Assembly (NCBI GenBank): GCA_016213645.1
Contig: JACQZY010000002.1
Span: forward strand, 1 to 64,000
DNA: 64,000 nucleotides
Source of the DNA: Actinomycetota bacterium
GTDB taxonomy: Bacteria; Actinomycetota; Thermoleophilia; Solirubrobacterales; JACPNS01
Reading direction: 5' to 3'
The number at the start of each line of letters is the position of its first letter. The stretch's first letter is position 1. Below, in pieces: positions 49,611 to 58,095 of the stretch. The translations under genes were made by a program, and so were the position numbers. The notes under the pieces are model-generated. The model saw only the letters and a list, made by a program, of their open reading frames with translations, searched no databases and was not told where the DNA came from.

Positions 49611-51596
49611 ATGACGACATTTAAAGAACTAGGACTTTCCACCGAGCTGCTCGACGCGCTCGACAAAGTGGGCTACACCGATCCCACGCCGATTCAACAG
49701 CAGGCAATCCCCTCGCTGCTGGGCGGCGCCGACGTGATCGGACAAGCGCAGACCGGCACCGGCAAGACGGCCGCCTTCGGCCTGCCGATGCTGCAATCGA
49801 TCGACCCGGGCGTGCCCGAGGTGCAGGGACTGGTCCTCACCCCCACGCGCGAACTTTGCATCCAGGTGGCGCAGTCGCTGCGCGCCTACGGCGCCGCCCG
49901 CGGCATCGACGTGCTGGCGACCTTCGGCGGTGCGCCGATCCGCCAGCAGATGGACCGACTGAAGGCCGGTCCGCAGGTGGTCGTGGGCACCGTCGGCCGC
50001 GTGCTTGACCTGCACGGCCGCCACTCGCTGATGTTTCACGACGCGCGATTCGTGGTGCTGGACGAGGCCGACGAGATGCTCGATCTTGGCTTTTTGGAGG
50101 ACGTGGAGCTGATCTTGAAGAAGTGCCCGAACGGCCGCCAGACGGCGCTGTTTTCGGCGACGATGCCACCGGCTATCGCCAAGCTCGCCGAGCGTCACCT
50201 GCACGATCCCGTGACGATCAAGGTGAAGGCTCCCACACTGACGATCGACACAGTCGACCACTTTCAGATGCCGGTCAAACGCAGCGACAAGATCGACACG
50301 TTGATCGAAGTGATCGACGCCGAGCGACCGCGGCAGGCGCTTGTGTTCGTACGTACGAAGATCGGCGTTGACCGCCTGGCCAAGGACCTGGACCGCCGCA
50401 AGCCGGGACTACGCGTACGCGCGCTGCACGGCGACATGTCGCAGGGCTCCCGCGACGGCGTGATGATCAGCTTTAAAGAGGGCCGCGTGCCCGTGCTGGT
50501 GGCCACCGACATTGCCGCGCGCGGTCTGGACGTGGAAAACGTCACGCACGTGATCAACTACGACCTGCCTAACAGCGCCGAAATCTACACCCACCGCATC
50601 GGCCGTACCGGACGTGCGGGCCGTGGAGGCACCGCGATCACGCTCGTGGAGTCGAAGGACCGCGAGGACATGGCGGGCATCGAGAAGCACATCAACGTGG
50701 AGATTCCGGACTGGAGCGCGGATGCCAAGCGCCGCGCCGGCAAAGTCGGCGCCACCGGGGCGGCCGCGGCAGGGTCGGGCGGCGAGGCTCCGAGCGAGAG
50801 CTCGGGCGACGGCGAGTCCGGCAGCGGACGGGGCGGCGGACGAGGCAGTTCCAGTCGCGGTGGCTCAGGGAGCGGCGACACCGAACGCGGCGAACGCACC
50901 CCGCGCACGCGCAGGCCGCGCACTCGCCCGGAGGCGGCGGAGATCAGTGAAGAGGCCGTGGCCTCGGAGGCCGAGACCGTGGCCGACGACGGCGCCGAAG
51001 CAATCGCGGTTGAGACCGCGATTGAGTCCGGTATCAACGAGGAGCAGGCGCCGGACGAGATTGAGGCCGTCGAGGCCGAGGCCGTGGAGTCAGACGCCGT
51101 TGCGGCCGACGCCGCCGAGTCTGAATCCGTTGAGGACGAAACTGTGAAGGCCGATTCTGTGGAAACCGAATCCGCCGAGGACGAATCGTCAGACGGCGAT
51201 GCTGCGACGGACGATGCCGACGACGAGGATGGCGAACCAGGCGAACCGGAAACCATCACCGAGGAATCCGCCGACGAAGCCGAGACGGAACCGATCGAAC
51301 TGCGCCACCCCCGCCACATCAAGCCGTCGCAGGACAACGTCAACGACGACGATGAATACAGCCTGCTGATCGTTGGCGCCGGCGCGGCTGCGGGTGTGGA
51401 GCCGGCGGACGTGATCGAGTTGATCCGCTCAGCGGCCGGATTGAGCGGCGAGGAGGTTCGCCGCGTGCGTGTGCTGGCGCGATTCACGCTCGCGCGTGTA
51501 CCGAACGAAAAGGCGCACGCGGTGGCCACGAGCATCGACGGCGGCTTGCTGCGCGGCGCGACGGTCAGCGCCGAGGCGGTCAACGGCGGTCCCTGA
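49611..51596 (+). CDS. DEAD-box RNA helicase with long acidic linker and RNA-binding tail
   Basis: The 661-residue protein has all helicase motifs: Q (YTDPTPIQQQAIP), I (AQTGTGKT), Ia (LTPTRELCIQV), II (VLDEADEML), III (FSATMP), V (ATDIAARGLDVENV) and VI (HRIGRTGRAGRGG). After about residue 370 comes an RG-rich stretch (GRGGGRGSSSRGG), then about 120 residues of Glu/Ala/Val-rich, highly acidic repeats. The last 80 residues (DDEYSLLIVGAGAAAGVEPA, FTLARVPNEKAHAVATSIDG) resemble the DbpA-type RNA-binding domain. It is a CshA/DeaD-like helicase for RNA remodelling or ribosome assembly. The acidic linker is unusually long. Confidence 0.93.
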   Translation: MTTFKELGLSTELLDALDKVGYTDPTPIQQQAIPSLLGGADVIGQAQTGTGKTAAFGLPMLQSIDPGVPEVQGLVLTPTRELCIQVAQSLRAYGAARGIDVLATFGGAPIRQQMDRLKAGPQVVVGTVGRVLDLHGRHSLMFHDARFVVLDEADEMLDLGFLEDVELILKKCPNGRQTALFSATMPPAIAKLAERHLHDPVTIKVKAPTLTIDTVDHFQMPVKRSDKIDTLIEVIDAERPRQALVFVRTKIGVDRLAKDLDRRKPGLRVRALHGDMSQGSRDGVMISFKEGRVPVLVATDIAARGLDVENVTHVINYDLPNSAEIYTHRIGRTGRAGRGGTAITLVESKDREDMAGIEKHINVEIPDWSADAKRRAGKVGATGAAAAGSGGEAPSESSGDGESGSGRGGGRGSSSRGGSGSGDTERGERTPRTRRPRTRPEAAEISEEAVASEAETVADDGAEAIAVETAIESGINEEQAPDEIEAVEAEAVESDAVAADAAESESVEDETVKADSVETESAEDESSDGDAATDDADDEDGEPGEPETITEESADEAETEPIELRHPRHIKPSQDNVNDDDEYSLLIVGAGAAAGVEPADVIELIRSAAGLSGEEVRRVRVLARFTLARVPNEKAHAVATSIDGGLLRGATVSAEAVNGGP

Positions 51597-51666
51597 CCTG
51601 TCGGCCGTGTTCGCGGACGCGAACGGCATCAGCGCATGCACCGCCGAAATGCGTTGAGATAAGACG

Positions 51667-52542
51667 ATGCTCGCAATCGCGATGGCACTTTGCTCGGCGC
51701 TGGCATGGGGCACCGCCGATTTCATCGGCGGCATGGCCGCCAAGCGGACTGCGCTACCGCTGGTGTTGTTGGGCACGAGCCTCGGCGGCATGGTGTTCGC
51801 CGCGCTGCTGGTGGCGGTGTCCGGACAGGACATGCCGCCGGGCCGAGACCTGTTGCTCGGCGCCGGCGCGGGACTGGCAGGACTGGCCGCGCTCAGCGCG
51901 TTTTACACGGCGCTCGCGATCGGCAAGATGAGCATCGTCGCGCCGATCTCGGCCAGCGGCACGGCAATACCGGTGGCGGTAGGCATCGCCGGCGGCGATC
52001 CCGTCGGAACGCTGACGGCGGCCGGGTTTGTGCTCACGGTCGGCGGTGTGATGCTGGCCTCGCGCGAGCAACAGGAACCCACGGCCGACGGTGCGCGCAC
52101 GGACCACCAGCGGTCGATCCCGCTCGCGTTCGCCGCGGCGGCCGGCTTTGGCCTGGTGTTCGTGCTGATCGCGCGCGCCAGTGAAGCAAGCGAACTGTGG
52201 CCGGCGCTGTCACTGAAGGCGGCCAGCTTCGCGGCGATGGCGGTGATCGTGCTGACGCGCCTCGCCGCGATCCGCACGAACGCCGAAGGCGCGGCTCAGC
52301 AGCACACCGCCGCGGTCTGGATGCCGCTGCTGGTGGTGGGAACGCTCGACGTCACAGCCAACGCAACCTACGCCTACGGCGCCACTCACGGCGTGCTCAG
52401 CGTGACGGCGGTATTGGCGTCGATGTTCCCGGTCGTCACCGTGATGCTCGCCCACCGCATTCTCGGCGAACGGCTGATCACGTTGCAGAAGGCCGGCGTG
52501 GTGCTGGCGCTGGCCGGAGTGGCGCTGCTGGCGGCGGCGTGA
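51667..52542 (+). CDS. EamA-type drug/metabolite transporter
   Basis: The 291-residue protein has ten predicted helices in two EamA halves: LAIAMALCSALAWGTADFIG opens the first, with AFYTALAIGKMSIVAPISAS; the second has TYAYGATHGVLSVTAVLASM, FPVVTVMLAHRILGERL and GVVLALAGVALL. This is the typical DMT permease pattern. It exports or imports small metabolites; substrate unknown. Gene starts 70 bases after the helicase and reads in the same direction. Confidence 0.88.
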   Translation: MLAIAMALCSALAWGTADFIGGMAAKRTALPLVLLGTSLGGMVFAALLVAVSGQDMPPGRDLLLGAGAGLAGLAALSAFYTALAIGKMSIVAPISASGTAIPVAVGIAGGDPVGTLTAAGFVLTVGGVMLASREQQEPTADGARTDHQRSIPLAFAAAAGFGLVFVLIARASEASELWPALSLKAASFAAMAVIVLTRLAAIRTNAEGAAQQHTAAVWMPLLVVGTLDVTANATYAYGATHGVLSVTAVLASMFPVVTVMLAHRILGERLITLQKAGVVLALAGVALLAAA

Positions 52543-52589
52543 CGCCTGCCGAATTGTGGCGACATGAGACGCGTGGCGCTGAACCCAGG

Positions 52590-53027
52590 TCAGCGAATCT
52601 CGCCGAGGTGCTTGACGTTCTCCACATCGTCCGCATCGGTGCTGGGCGCGGCAGAGAACCAGGCGTCGAGAATCTCGTCCAATGCAGCGCGGCTGAGGGT
52701 GCGCAGCGAGAGCGCCAGGACGTTGGCGTCGTTCCACTTTCGCGCGCCTTCCGCGGTCGTCGCGTCCGCGCACAGCGCCGCGCGAATTCCGGGCACTTTG
52801 TTGGCCGCGATCGAGACGCCGGTGCCCGTCCAGCAGCAGACGATCGCCTGATCGGCCGTGCCCTCGGCTACGGCACGCGCCGCCGCCTCGCCTGCCCATG
52901 CCCAGTCCACGCGGTCCCCGTCGGCCAGGGCGCCGTGTGTTGTGACCTCGTGCCCGCGTTCGCGTAACGCATCGGCCAACTCACCAGCCACACCGGTAAG
53001 CATGTCTGAGGCGATCGCGACGCGCAT
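52590..53027 (-). CDS. rpiB: Ribose 5-phosphate isomerase B (RpiB/LacAB family)
   Basis: The 145-residue protein has the family core: RVAIASDMLTGVAGELADAL, YHGALAD-like start to strand 2, CCWTGTGVSIAANKVPGIRA (the active-site GxGxxxxANK) and LCADATTAEGARKWNDANVL. It is cytoplasmic and interconverts ribose 5-phosphate and ribulose 5-phosphate; related members act on galactose 6-phosphate. The opening differs from classic RpiB (SDMLTG in place of SDHAG), so another aldose phosphate is possible. Convergent with the transporter gene. Confidence 0.85.
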   Translation of the reverse strand: MRVAIASDMLTGVAGELADALRERGHEVTTHGALADGDRVDWAWAGEAAARAVAEGTADQAIVCCWTGTGVSIAANKVPGIRAALCADATTAEGARKWNDANVLALSLRTLSRAALDEILDAWFSAAPSTDADDVENVKHLGEIR

Positions 53028-53236
53028 GTCGCCACGTTAACGTCCGCGCGCGACGCCCCGCCGGACGCGCAAAAAGGAAGCCGACGAATTTCCGCTGGAT
53101 TTGGTGTCGGAAAAGATTCCGGTGCGTTTGCGCGGCGAGGCCGGGCACGATCAGCGAAACATCATTCAATCCGCGCCGAAGAAATCTTCGTAGCGACCGC
53201 TTCCCGACGAAGATGTTTCGGGTTATAGTGGGGCCG

Positions 53237-53566
53237 ATGAGCGAAGAGGCCGACAAGCCGTCCGAAGGGGGCGGGGAGATATTCATCGATGCGCAGCAGA
53301 TGGCCGGAACATGGGCGAATTTCGCCAGAGTCAGTCATAGTCCTCACGAATTCACGCTGGATTTCGTGCGTATGGACTACGCCGCGTCCCCCACAAATGG
53401 AATCGTTGTCGCCCGAGTATCCGTTTCGCCGCTGTTCATCACTCAACTGATCGAAGCCCTGTCCGATAACTGGGATAACTACGCGAAACTCGCGATGCCG
53501 AAGGAGGTGTACGGAGATGAATCTGACGATTCAGCCGCAGGTGAAGAAAATGCTGAGCCCGCTTGA
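53237..53566 (+). CDS. DUF3467-like protein
   Basis: ATG at 53237 gives 109 residues. The region from about 20 to 85 (IFIDAQQMAGTWANFARVSH, PHEFTLDFVRMDY, VVARVSVSPLFITQLIEAL, WDNYAKLAMPK) matches the pattern of DUF3467 proteins, small beta-rich proteins of unknown role. An acidic tail (DESDDSAAGEENAEPA) ends it. It overlaps the next open frame by 50 bases and seems to be in one unit with it. Codon use is a little less GC-rich than in the core genes nearby. Confidence 0.7.
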   Translation: MSEEADKPSEGGGEIFIDAQQMAGTWANFARVSHSPHEFTLDFVRMDYAASPTNGIVVARVSVSPLFITQLIEALSDNWDNYAKLAMPKEVYGDESDDSAAGEENAEPA

Positions 53567-53750
53567 GGTCGATAGTTGCGCGACGTACACACGTCCTCCC
53601 TCCGGAGCACTAATTGCCGCGCACGTCTCGCACGTTCAGGAGATTGCTCACGACGAGGCGCATGAGCGCAAGATCCTCACTTCACCCGATGTCCTCGAAG
53701 GCTTCGTTGAGGTTCTTGATGTGGTTGAACGCTGGAAGCAGTCTCTCTAA
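53517..53750 (+). CDS. Short protein, or first part of a gene with an in-frame stop
   Basis: The 77-residue frame begins MNLTIQPQVKKMLSPLEVDS and ends VLDVVERWKQSL at TAA (53748-53750). The downstream frame from 53757 is in the same reading frame, separated only by this TAA and two codons. Read through, they would give about 190 residues. Either this is a small protein coupled to the next gene, or the pair is one interrupted gene. It overlaps the DUF3467 gene. No family recognised. Confidence 0.45.
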   Translation: MNLTIQPQVKKMLSPLEVDSCATYTRPPSGALIAAHVSHVQEIAHDEAHERKILTSPDVLEGFVEVLDVVERWKQSL

Positions 53751-53756
53751 GCGCAC

Positions 53757-54089
53757 TTGTATCAACTCGACGACGAGAGCGCGGCTGAACTTGCAGCACT
53801 CGGCGACGACGCGTCGGTGGACGCGCTGCGCGCCGCGATTGAGCGAATTTGCGCCGACCCCTCTGGTCGACGAAATCCTCAGCACCACTTCACTAAGAAG
53901 TTTCACAAGGCAAAGAAGTACGTCAAGATTCCAGCCGAGTTGTCGGCGTGGGAGCTGACTCATTCAAAGTGGCGCGGAGTCTTCGTAATCATTGAGGTCG
54001 AAAAGAATGGGAAGACTCATCGACTGATTGCGTTCGTGCCGATCCGGGGCAAGCGGTTTCTCACCATTCAGGATGCTCCGTGGCACTAA
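53757..54089 (+). CDS. RelE/ParE-like small protein, start uncertain
   Basis: TTG at 53757 would give 110 residues. The second half (RRNPQHHFTKKFHKAKKYVK, WRGVFVIIEVEKNGKTHRLI, AFVPIRGKRFLTIQDAPWH) has the basic, strand-rich look of RelE/ParE-type proteins. Weak start and same-frame TAA six bases before it argue that it may be the continuation of the upstream frame. If separate, an antitoxin-toxin arrangement with the previous frame is possible. Function inferred only. Confidence 0.45.
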   Translation: MYQLDDESAAELAALGDDASVDALRAAIERICADPSGRRNPQHHFTKKFHKAKKYVKIPAELSAWELTHSKWRGVFVIIEVEKNGKTHRLIAFVPIRGKRFLTIQDAPWH

Positions 54090-54347
54090 CGGCTGGCATG
54101 CACAAGCAACGTTTCAAACATTGTCAGCTCATCGTTTCGGTGGTTGTTTCGAAACGACGGAATGGTTGATCGGACTTCGGTCGGCGATCCACGCTCATCA
54201 TCGGCGACAAGGGCAGAAAAAGCGCGCGCAGTTCCGCATGTCTCGCCGAAGTCGCGCGACGATGCGGTGTTCAAGGCACTGACCTCGACCTGACGACGGC
54301 GCCATCCGACCGTTACCCGCCAGTACCGCCGTTACCCTGAAGTTGGT

Positions 54348-55256
54348 ATGCCGTTCAATCTCACCACGGGGGCCGCTCTGCGACGGCGCATCAACGCGCT
54401 CGATCCGGAGCGGGATGACGAGGAGATCACGCGGCTCTCGAGCCTGGTGCTCTACGGAGACGCCTATTTCGCGCACTCCACGTTTCTGGTGACGTTTGCT
54501 CGCCAGGCGGCCGTGCCTGCGATAGCTCGCGTGCTTTACCGGTCCGGGCAGGGCGACGTGGTCGTGGACCCGCGACGGCGCAACGACGACACGATCGTGT
54601 TCTTCACCGAGTTCTACCGTCGCGGCTATCGCAGCGAGCAAGGTCGCGCCGCTATCGCGCGGATGGAGAAGATCCACAGCAACTTCAAGATGGACGACGA
54701 AACCAAGGCCTACACGATGGCGACTGTGATCTTTGAGCCGGAGCGGTTGGCGGCGTATTTCGGCTGCGCGCCGTTCAGCGACAACGAATTGATGGGGCGA
54801 TGGAACTTCTGGCGCGGATTCGCCGCGGAGATGCCACTGAAGCTTCCCGCCGACACGCGCGAGGATTTCCTTGCGTGGATGACCGACTACGAGCAGCGCG
54901 CTTACGCATACACGCCGGACGGCGCGGCGATCTTTGACGCGCTCGTGGAAGACTGGCGGCGCTGGTATCCGAATTGGATCGGCGGTGCAAAGGTCGCGCG
55001 CGAATCGCTGTTGGCGCTGCTGGATGGTCATCTCCGCAACGCCTTCCACCTGCCGCGAGCGAGCCGTTCGATGGACCTGCGCGCGAAGTTGACCTCGAAC
55101 GTGTACCTGCGGTCCACTCCAATCCGCGTGATGCGCCGGGACCGCTCGGTTGCGCGTCGATTCGGCCGGCGCCACGCCGACCCGCAAAATCTTGACGACG
55201 TCGGCTACACACCGCGCATCCACCAGCCGCGCGACAAGGCAAAGCCGGCCGCATAG
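54348..55256 (+). CDS. MpaB-family (DUF2236) oxygenase-like protein
   Basis: The 302-residue protein contains SSLVLYGDAYFAHSTFLVTF near the start and RMEKIHSNFKMDDETKAYTM, IFEPERLAAYFGCAPFSDNE, where conserved His and acidic residues of the MpaB/latex-clearing-type fold lie. These proteins bind heme and act as oxygenases or related enzymes. The gap before it (54090-54347) shows no gene, only a GTTTCG/CGAAAC pair near 54134. Substrate unknown; it stands alone. The C-terminal 40 residues are basic and vary most. Confidence 0.75.
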   Translation: MPFNLTTGAALRRRINALDPERDDEEITRLSSLVLYGDAYFAHSTFLVTFARQAAVPAIARVLYRSGQGDVVVDPRRRNDDTIVFFTEFYRRGYRSEQGRAAIARMEKIHSNFKMDDETKAYTMATVIFEPERLAAYFGCAPFSDNELMGRWNFWRGFAAEMPLKLPADTREDFLAWMTDYEQRAYAYTPDGAAIFDALVEDWRRWYPNWIGGAKVARESLLALLDGHLRNAFHLPRASRSMDLRAKLTSNVYLRSTPIRVMRRDRSVARRFGRRHADPQNLDDVGYTPRIHQPRDKAKPAA

Positions 55257-55437
55257 GCGGACGGACTGAGGCCCCGCGCCGGGCGACGGATTGCCTGGCG
55301 CGGGGGTATCGAAGTCGTCGGAACGAATTGCTCCAGCTGCGTACCGGCGGCACCCGTGCCATCGGTGGATCAGCAACGGCGAAGGCAATCGCGCCGGGTG
55401 TCCGAATTTCAAAACGTTGCGCGTCCGCGCTCGCGCA

Positions 55438-57222
55438 CTACGCCATCGCGCCGGCTACCTCCTGCCACCAGGCGCGACCGGAGAGCGTTTCGGACGACTC
55501 GATTCGTCGCGTCGCATAAGCGCGCAACTGGCGGTGACTGCCGGTCGCCACAACGCCCTCACTGGCCACGGCGAATCGGCCGTCGTCCAGCACCACCAGC
55601 GAACCAGGCGCGTCGTGACGAGTGCGCAGGATTCGCCGCACCGCGATTTTGCCGATGTGAGTCGGCTCTCCCTGGTCGCCGAGAGCCGGTTCCCACGGCT
55701 TGACCGAAAAGATCGGCAGGTGACCGGCCATCGGCCGTGCGTATTCGGCAGGCTCCTCGCCCACGGGCCCTTCTCGCCAAAGTTCAAAAAGCTCCTCCAC
55801 GCGGCGCTTAAGGTGTCCGCGCAGCAGGATGTGCAACCGGTCTCCGGCTTCGATCAGCGTGGATCCACGCGGCAGCAGAGCCTCATCGCCGCGCGCGATC
55901 ACGCTGACCAGCGCCTCACGCGGCAGCTGAAGGTCGCGCACCACGCGGCCGACTACGGCGTCGCCCTCGCGGACCGGAAACTCAAACACCTCCGCCCCGA
56001 GCCGGCGGATGTTTCCGATCTGCATCAACGGCGGCTCGATCGCGCGCACGGTGGTCATCAGGTGCAGGCGCCGCGCCAGCCACTCGAAGGTGGCGCCCTG
56101 AAAGACCGCCGACGCAAGCACGACGAAGAACACGATGTTGAGGATCTGGTCGGCGCCCGCCACATGAGCGATCGGCGGAAACGTGGCCAACACGATCGGC
56201 ACCGCGCCGCGCATACCGGCCCATTGCAACAACGCGACCTCGCGAAACTCGAAACGGCTGAACGCCGTGGCCACAAACACCGCGACGGGCCGGGCAACAA
56301 ACATCAGCAACAGCGTGACAACCAGCGACTCGTCCCACAGGTTCGCCATCGAAGATGGCACGAACAGCAACCCGAGGATCAGGAACACGGCGATCTGACT
56401 GACCCACGCTACGCCGTCGTGAAAGTCGGCGATCGCCCGTTTGGCCGGAATCTGCGCGCTGCCGATCGCCAATCCCGCCAGGTAGACCGCCAGAAAGCCC
56501 GAGCCGTGCAGGAGGTCGGCCAGGCCGAATGCCAAGGCCGCGGTGGCGATCGTGGCGACCGGGTAGAAACCGCTGGTGGCGCTGCCCACGGCGCGCAATG
56601 CATAGACCGCGGAGGCGCCGACGGCAAGGCCGACGATCGCGCCAAGCGCAAGTTCCTCGGCCAACAGGCCGGCCATCGAGACCACGTCGTAGTGCGGCGT
56701 ATTGATCCAGTCAATGAAACCGATCACGAGCAGAATCGCGACCGGGTCGTTGAGTCCGGCCTCGGCCTCGAGTGTGCGCGCGAGGCGCTTGCGCAGCGTC
56801 GAACCGCGCAGCAACGCAAAGACCGCCGCTCCGTCGGTGCTGGCGATGATCGAACCGATCAGCAGCGCCTGAAGAGTGGAAAAGTTCAGCAGCCATGCGG
56901 CGCCGAATCCGGCGATCAGCGCCGTTATGAGCGTGCCGACCGTGGCAAGCGAAAGGCTGGTGCGCCAGACCGGACGCACCTCCTTCCAGCCCGACGCCAG
57001 ACCGCCTTCAAAAAGAATCAGCGCAAGCGCGATCACGCCGGCGGTCTGGGCAAATTCCGGCGTCGCGAACTTGATCACGCCAAGTCCGTGCGGACCAACC
57101 AAGATGCCGAGGCCCAGAAACACCACCAGACCCGGCATGCGCATGCGCGTCGCCATCAGCGAGACGCCGATGGCGAGCGCCAAAAGCACCCCGGAGATCA
57201 GAATCGTGTCTGCGTGCTCCAC
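55438..57222 (-). CDS. CPA-type cation/proton antiporter with C-terminal regulatory domain
   Basis: The 594-residue protein has about twelve membrane helices: LVVFLGLGILVGPHGLGVIK, GVIALALILFEGGLASGWKE and the ion-site block EAGLNDPVAILLVIGFIDW. WAGMRGAVPIVLATFPPIAH follows. After the membrane part a TrkA-C/RCK_C-type domain (FEFPVREGDAVVGRVVRDLQ, LIEAGDRLHILL) and an additional segment (IGKIAVRRILRTRHDAPGSL) form a cytoplasmic regulatory unit. It resembles NhaP2/CvrA-type K+/H+ antiporters and probably handles potassium or sodium exchange under nucleotide control. Confidence 0.9.
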   Translation of the reverse strand: MEHADTILISGVLLALAIGVSLMATRMRMPGLVVFLGLGILVGPHGLGVIKFATPEFAQTAGVIALALILFEGGLASGWKEVRPVWRTSLSLATVGTLITALIAGFGAAWLLNFSTLQALLIGSIIASTDGAAVFALLRGSTLRKRLARTLEAEAGLNDPVAILLVIGFIDWINTPHYDVVSMAGLLAEELALGAIVGLAVGASAVYALRAVGSATSGFYPVATIATAALAFGLADLLHGSGFLAVYLAGLAIGSAQIPAKRAIADFHDGVAWVSQIAVFLILGLLFVPSSMANLWDESLVVTLLLMFVARPVAVFVATAFSRFEFREVALLQWAGMRGAVPIVLATFPPIAHVAGADQILNIVFFVVLASAVFQGATFEWLARRLHLMTTVRAIEPPLMQIGNIRRLGAEVFEFPVREGDAVVGRVVRDLQLPREALVSVIARGDEALLPRGSTLIEAGDRLHILLRGHLKRRVEELFELWREGPVGEEPAEYARPMAGHLPIFSVKPWEPALGDQGEPTHIGKIAVRRILRTRHDAPGSLVVLDDGRFAVASEGVVATGSHRQLRAYATRRIESSETLSGRAWWQEVAGAMA

Positions 57223-57286
57223 TCGCGAGGCAGTCTAAGTGACGGCTTCCCGGTGCGATTCGCGGCGAAGGAGTTTGTGGGCGCAT

Positions 57287-58060
57287 TCAGTCGCGGCGGC
57301 CGCGCGCGGGAGCGACGCGGCGGAAGATGCGCTCCACCAGGCCCGGGGCGATTAGCGAGAACTGTCCGAGCCCGCGCAACTGGGGCGACGCGATCACGGC
57401 CTCGCCACGGTCTTTTTCGATCGCTTCCACCAGCTCGCGCGCGTAGCGACTCGGTGAGACCATGCCCGAACCCGGCGGCGCCTTGCCGTTGCGCTTGGCG
57501 AACATGCCGACCTCGCTAACGAAACCCGGGGAAATCAGCGTCACACCAACGCCGTACTTCGCAACCTCCGCGCGCAGCGCCCAGCCAAAGGCGCGCAGAC
57601 CCGACTTTGTACTGGAATACAACGTGCTGCCGGGCATCGCGAACTTACCGGCCATCGAGGCGACGAGCACGATCTGGCCTTCGCCCCGCTCCTTCATCTG
57701 CTCGAGCACCGCGCGCGACATTTGAATCGGCGATTCGAGGTTGATGCGCAACACGTCGGTGACGGTCTCAGAGGTGGTGAAGGCCAGGTTGTCGCCGCCC
57801 GGGCGGCCGGCGTTGGCGATCAGGATGTCAACGCGGCCCGCCTGCCCGACAACTCGCTCAGCGGCGTCCGCGACGGATAGGTCGGCGACGATCACTTCGT
57901 GGCCGTCTCCGGGCAATGACGCGGCGAGTTCGTTCAGCCGTTGCTCGTCCCGGCCACTGAGGATCATCGTGGCGCCGTGCTCGGCCAGCGCGCGGGCCGA
58001 AACCTCGCCTAGGCCTCCGGCCGCGCCGGTCAGCAGCACGCGTTTTCCGGCGATCTGCAT
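57287..58060 (-). CDS. Short-chain dehydrogenase/reductase
   Basis: ATG at 58060 (MQIAGKRVLLTGAAGGLGEV) gives 257 residues with TGAAGGLG at about 11-18, DILIANAGRPGG (NNAG equivalent), LVASMAGKFAMPGSTLYSST with catalytic Ser and YSSTK, and VTLISPGFVSEVG. A C-terminal tail of Arg/Pro ends at 57287. It belongs to classical SDRs of the ketone or alcohol type; substrate unknown. It is 65 bases after the antiporter start on the minus strand and is divergent from the flippase-like gene. Confidence 0.87.
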   Translation of the reverse strand: MQIAGKRVLLTGAAGGLGEVSARALAEHGATMILSGRDEQRLNELAASLPGDGHEVIVADLSVADAAERVVGQAGRVDILIANAGRPGGDNLAFTTSETVTDVLRINLESPIQMSRAVLEQMKERGEGQIVLVASMAGKFAMPGSTLYSSTKSGLRAFGWALRAEVAKYGVGVTLISPGFVSEVGMFAKRNGKAPPGSGMVSPSRYARELVEAIEKDRGEAVIASPQLRGLGQFSLIAPGLVERIFRRVAPARGRRD

Positions 58061-58095
58061 GGGGCGATCATAACGGCGGCGGCGCGCCGTACCGT

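Noticed and set aside
54090-54347. Possible gene remnant before the MpaB-like gene
   Set aside because: Short open stretches exist but none has a recognisable motif, start signal or codon pattern strong enough to call.
55291-57519. A 742-codon plus-strand open frame opposite the antiporter gene
   Set aside because: Sequence is Arg/His/Gln-rich noise; the minus strand carries an unmistakable membrane antiporter.
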